This document shows positions 5,220 through 7,395 of a stretch of DNA of 7,395 nucleotides, one piece after another (the first letter of the stretch is position 1; the number at the start of each line of letters is the position of its first letter). Source of the DNA: Nanobdellota archaeon. GTDB taxonomy: Archaea; Nanobdellota; Nanobdellia; Woesearchaeales; GW2011-AR15. Where the stretch lies: the NCBI GenBank assembly GCA_013335235.1, contig JAAXVZ010000053.1, positions 1 through 7,395 of the forward strand, given 5' to 3'. Below the pieces are notes generated by a model. That model was not told the DNA's origin, made no database searches, and saw only the letters and a list, made by a program, of their open reading frames with translations. Both the position numbers and the translations under genes were made by a program.

Positions 5220-5810
5220 ATGCCTGTTTTTTCGCAATTCTTAAAAGCAACGCCCTATTACACTTTTCGGGACTGGGTTTTGGACAAAAAAAAATTAGAT
5301 AAGCTATTGACCTGGGCAGCTACAGGGCTGCTAGGTATTCTGTTATTAAAGGAGTTCATCCTATTCCTTGTGCTTGTCGTCCTCTCTGCAGCGCTACAGA
5401 CATGGTGCTATTCCAGGGAGATAAAGCTTAGCTTTGGGCAGGTTTTTTTCTTGTCTATCCTCATGTCAAGGCTGGAAGGCGCCGGCGGAGCTGTGCTGTT
5501 CATCCTCGCCGGAGGCATGCTTCCAGAGATCATGACCGGCAACCTAGAAGCGAAGACAGTGATAGCCTACCCATTGATGGCTGGTTTTGCAACTTTTGCG
5601 GCATATGTTCCCGGCCTGGATATTGTGATTGTAGGAATACTGCTATCTTTGATATATCATGCCTTATTATATATAATCTCAGGTGCTGTAGGTGAATCAC
5701 TGCCTGAGAAGATACTGGAAGTCATCCTGCCACTTTTGATGAACCTGATATATTTCACATCATTCTCGAGGGACCTGCTAACACTGTTCACAGGATTCAA
5801 ACTAGTTTAA
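5220..5810 (+). CDS. Multi-pass membrane protein of unknown function (paralogue of the protein at 6209)
   Basis: A 196-residue hydrophobic protein; I do not recognise a named family. After a basic cytoplasmic-type N-terminus (about 1-28), about six membrane segments are visible (roughly 29-44, 45-63, 73-98, 112-130, 134-154, 164-182), with loops EIKLSF (67-72) and ESLPEKILE (159-167). It aligns without gaps, at a one-residue offset over about residues 46-176, with the protein encoded at 6209, so the two are homologous. Shared positions include LS (55-56), S79, G87, L133-D134, E163, E167 and N175. The topology resembles MreD or ECF S-components only in a general way. The gene lies 80 bp after the permease and may be cotranscribed with it. 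Its end overlaps the convergent pth2 gene by 14 bp. ATG 5220 is chosen over GTG 5205. Confidence 0.8.
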   Translation: MPVFSQFLKATPYYTFRDWVLDKKKLDKLLTWAATGLLGILLLKEFILFLVLVVLSAALQTWCYSREIKLSFGQVFFLSILMSRLEGAGGAVLFILAGGMLPEIMTGNLEAKTVIAYPLMAGFATFAAYVPGLDIVIVGILLSLIYHALLYIISGAVGESLPEKILEVILPLLMNLIYFTSFSRDLLTLFTGFKLV

Positions 5811-6135
5811 GGCCGCCGGTTACAGAATCAATCAACCCGTCTTCATCAGGCCCTATTGCAAGGCAGGTTTCTGTGCCAGGGGCGATGACGGTCTTTCCAG
5901 CATCAGTTATCAGGGCACAGACTAGCCCTTTTTGCTTTGCCCTATCCTGAAAGATATAGAGATCCTCTCTAGTGTCTATCTTAAGGGCGATCTTGGCTGC
6001 CCCAGCCATCCTCCATTCTTTTATAGTGTCCCTGTCTGAGCGCAGGACTGCCTCTACTGATGCGTGCGCTGCTTGGGCAGCCATCTTGCCTTTAGGGAGC
6101 TTTAGGTCTGCTCGTATAAGGATGACTTGTTTCAT
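5797..6135 (-). CDS. pth2: Peptidyl-tRNA hydrolase, Pth2 type
   Basis: Cytoplasmic enzyme of 112 residues that cleaves the ester bond between peptide and tRNA on prematurely released peptidyl-tRNA. It recycles tRNA during translation. The archaeal/eukaryotic Pth2 family is complete here: N-terminal strand VILIRADLKLPKGKMAAQAAHAS with the conserved Lys (K17) in GKMAAQ, then DAGKT (78-82), APGTET (85-90) and AIGP (93-96). Length matches the archaeal family (about 110-120). The ATG at 6135 has no SD but lies about 27 bp after a TATA box (6159-6166), consistent with a leaderless message. It is divergent from the membrane protein at 6209 and convergent with the one at 5220. The family assignment is firm. 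Confidence 0.96.
   Translation of the reverse strand: MKQVILIRADLKLPKGKMAAQAAHASVEAVLRSDRDTIKEWRMAGAAKIALKIDTREDLYIFQDRAKQKGLVCALITDAGKTVIAPGTETCLAIGPDEDGLIDSVTGGLKLV
5799..5808. other. Palindrome AAACTAGTTT in the convergent gene overlap
   Basis: Perfect 10-bp palindrome shared by the last codons of the plus-strand membrane protein and minus-strand pth2. Read either way it encodes Lys-Leu-Val, so both proteins end in KLV. Confidence 0.85.
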
Positions 6136-6138
6136 AGC

Positions 6139-6158
6139 TAGGCAAATAGGTTTGCCTA
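6139..6158. promoter_or_regulatory. Inverted repeat TAGGCAAA/TTTGCCTA in the pth2 promoter
   Basis: Perfect 8-bp arms (TAGGCAAA at 6139-6146, TTTGCCTA at 6151-6158) with 4-nt spacer TAGG, filling the space between the pth2 TATA box and its start. It has the form of a repressor operator. A third copy is at 6187-6194. Confidence 0.65.
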
Positions 6159-6166
6159 TTTATAAG
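6159..6166 (-). promoter_or_regulatory. TATA box of pth2
   Basis: Minus-strand CTTATAAA centred about 27 bp upstream of the pth2 ATG (6135), as expected for a leaderless archaeal transcript. It is followed directly by TAGGCAAA. Confidence 0.65.
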
Positions 6167-6178
6167 TGTAGCGATAGA

Positions 6179-6186
6179 TTTAATAA
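6179..6186 (+). promoter_or_regulatory. TATA box of the membrane protein at 6209
   Basis: TTTAATAA centred about 26 bp upstream of the ATG at 6209, implying a leaderless message. It is followed directly by TAGGCAAA, as in the opposite promoter. The two divergent TATA boxes are 12 bp apart. Confidence 0.6.
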
Positions 6187-6194
6187 TAGGCAAA
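6187..6194 (+). promoter_or_regulatory. Third TAGGCAAA copy, in the plus-strand promoter
   Basis: TAGGCAAA immediately after the plus-strand TATA box, in the same place and orientation relative to that promoter as the arm at 6151-6158 has to pth2. It suggests a common regulator or a shared initiation element. Confidence 0.55.
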
Positions 6195-6208
6195 AGCTAA
6201 AGAAGTGC

Positions 6209-6781
6209 ATGCGTGAAGTTGAGCTTGCGAAAAGGGAGACAAGGAAGAAAACAGCCAAACCGCTGCCCTATGCATATAAGACACTGCTGTATATTGCGGT
6301 CGGTGTGCTGCTGCTATTCACTATAATCACAAAAAACGATTTTGTCCTACTGCTTTTTTTCATGGCATTGTCGACAGCCATAAACTATGAGACAAACATG
6401 ACCTCAATCAGGTTCAATCCGCAGCCAGAGGTCTTCGCAAGCCTGGTCCTCGCGAAGATGGTCGGGTTTCACTATTCGTTTATCATGCTGATACTGCCGA
6501 CTGTGCTAGTCGACATATATACTGCAAGACTGGACCCAGATACATTCATCTCACTTGCCTTGACAGCAATCATAAGTTTTCTCATGGCAACAGTCCATAT
6601 ATTGGACTTCCTTCCGTTGGCCCTGATATTGGTCACTATGAAATTCATAATCGGATCAGCGATCAATCTTGCCCTTGACCTGTCAATGGAAGAGCTGCTT
6701 TTTGAGCATGTCTTGGGATTTGTAGTCAATGCTGTGCTGCTCCTTGCTTTTGGATCATTCTTATTTGCTTATTTTGCTTAG
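6209..6781 (+). CDS. Multi-pass membrane protein of unknown function (paralogue of the protein at 5220)
   Basis: A 190-residue membrane protein with a strongly basic N-terminus (MREVELAKRETRKKTAKP) and about six hydrophobic segments (roughly 24-40, 44-58, 74-104, 112-130, 132-154, 167-188). I do not recognise a named family. It aligns at a one-residue offset with the protein encoded at 5220; F76-x-S78-x7-G86, the L132-D133 pair, E162, E166 and N174 are shared. The frame is open upstream to 5972, but that part is antisense to pth2. The ATG at 6209 has a TATA box about 26 bp upstream, so it is the likely start and the message is leaderless. It ends 3 bp before the methyltransferase gene, which is presumably cotranscribed. 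Transport, scaffold or S-component-like roles cannot be told apart from sequence. Confidence 0.8.
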   Translation: MREVELAKRETRKKTAKPLPYAYKTLLYIAVGVLLLFTIITKNDFVLLLFFMALSTAINYETNMTSIRFNPQPEVFASLVLAKMVGFHYSFIMLILPTVLVDIYTARLDPDTFISLALTAIISFLMATVHILDFLPLALILVTMKFIIGSAINLALDLSMEELLFEHVLGFVVNAVLLLAFGSFLFAYFA

Positions 6782-6784
6782 AAT

Positions 6785-7395
6785 ATGGAAAATATCATCA
6801 CCGCAGATGGCTCTCCGACCATGAGGAATGCAGAGAACGGCGAGCTTTATCACTCAAAATCTGGTGCTGTAGAGGAAGCCATAGAGAAATATATCAAGCC
6901 ATGCAGGATTGCCGGGTTCAATAGCCGGCTAAGGGTGCTGGACATAGGCTTTGGGTTAGGCTACACGGCAATCGCTGCAATAGATGCAAAGAAATCAGGT
7001 ATAGAGATTGAAGTTATATCTCTGGAAAAAGACATGCTGATACCTCAGCTGCAATCGCTGAAGCCAAACCTTCAAAATTATTGGATCATTTCAAAGCTGG
7101 AATTCGACCCCAGGACAAGATGCTATCTCTATGAGGACAGGCTGGTTTATCTCAAGGTCATGATAGGAGATGCTAGAGAGACGATAGACAGGGCTGAAGG
7201 GAAGTTTGACGCAATATTCCATGACCCTTTCTCACCAGGCAGGAACCCGGATCTCTGGACAAGAGAATTCTTTTCTAAGCTAGCCCATAAGATGAAAGAG
7301 ACATCTGTGCTGGCCACATATTCATGCGCAAGGAAAGTGCGCGAGAACATGGCAGCGGCAGGCCTTGCCGTATCAGATGGACCTATTATCGGCAG
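6785..7395 (+). CDS. MnmC2-like (DUF752) SAM-dependent methyltransferase, cut by window end
   Basis: First 203 codons of a methyltransferase, still open at the window edge. The opening (TADGSPTMRNAENGELYHSKSGAVEEA) is the DUF752/MnmC signature. The SAM-binding motif VLDIGFGLGY is at 51-60, with an acidic residue after the second strand (E81). The family motif HDPFSPGRNPDLWTREFF is at 146-163. In bacteria this domain, fused to an oxidase (MnmC) or alone (MnmC2, as in Aquifex), makes 5-methylaminomethyluridine at the tRNA wobble position. Here no oxidase domain precedes it, so it is a stand-alone form; the archaeal substrate is inferred. The ATG lies 3 bp after the upstream stop with no SD, suggesting coupled translation. 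Confidence 0.88.
   Translation, partial: MENIITADGSPTMRNAENGELYHSKSGAVEEAIEKYIKPCRIAGFNSRLRVLDIGFGLGYTAIAAIDAKKSGIEIEVISLEKDMLIPQLQSLKPNLQNYWIISKLEFDPRTRCYLYEDRLVYLKVMIGDARETIDRAEGKFDAIFHDPFSPGRNPDLWTREFFSKLAHKMKETSVLATYSCARKVRENMAAAGLAVSDGPIIG

Noticed and set aside
5972..6208. N-terminal extension of the membrane protein at 6209 to a start at 5972
   Set aside because: This stretch is antisense to pth2, an unmistakable gene; a TATA box lies at 6179-6186 and the product before M at 6209 has no membrane-protein continuity.

Overview
This window looks like a chromosomal segment of an archaeon, most likely a DPANN-type lineage (Woesearchaeota/Pacearchaeota-like), though this rests on recognition and not on a phylogenetic marker. 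The evidence is an archaeal/eukaryotic-type peptidyl-tRNA hydrolase (Pth2), TATA-like boxes centred about 25-28 bp upstream of several start codons (leaderless transcripts), Shine-Dalgarno (SD) motifs only at internal or long-leader genes, heavy AGG/AGA and ATA codon use, and a large N-glycosylation-rich surface protein paired with a small helix-turn-helix (HTH) protein.

Left part (1-3263). Bases 1-161 hold no gene I can support; they carry two perfect palindromes and a T-rich tract. A two-gene minus-strand unit follows, read from 3132 down to about 162. It has a 149-residue tandem-HTH protein, then an 833-residue secreted or anchored surface protein. The two genes overlap by ATGA, and a strong SD sits inside the end of the first. 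The surface gene appears to carry a one-base frameshift near its 3' end; the restored frame would end at 162. Imperfect 22-bp repeats straddle the start codon of the HTH gene and look like an autoregulatory operator.

Middle part (3264-5810, plus strand). The genes are a CoA-binding (COG1832) protein, a short DtxR-type metal-dependent repressor, a possible 43-codon ORF with a CxxC, an FTR1-family iron permease, and a multi-pass membrane protein of unknown function. The space before the permease has two related 19-bp sites flanking a TATA box, one of them a dyad, so the DtxR-like protein may control iron uptake.

Right part (5797-7395). pth2 lies on the minus strand, converging on the first membrane protein with a 14-bp overlap. 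Divergent from it is a second membrane protein that aligns with the first at a nearly constant one-residue offset, so the two seem to be ancient paralogues flanking pth2. The divergent promoters share the same element directly after each TATA box. The window ends inside a MnmC2-like (DUF752) tRNA-modification methyltransferase, 3 bp after the second membrane protein.
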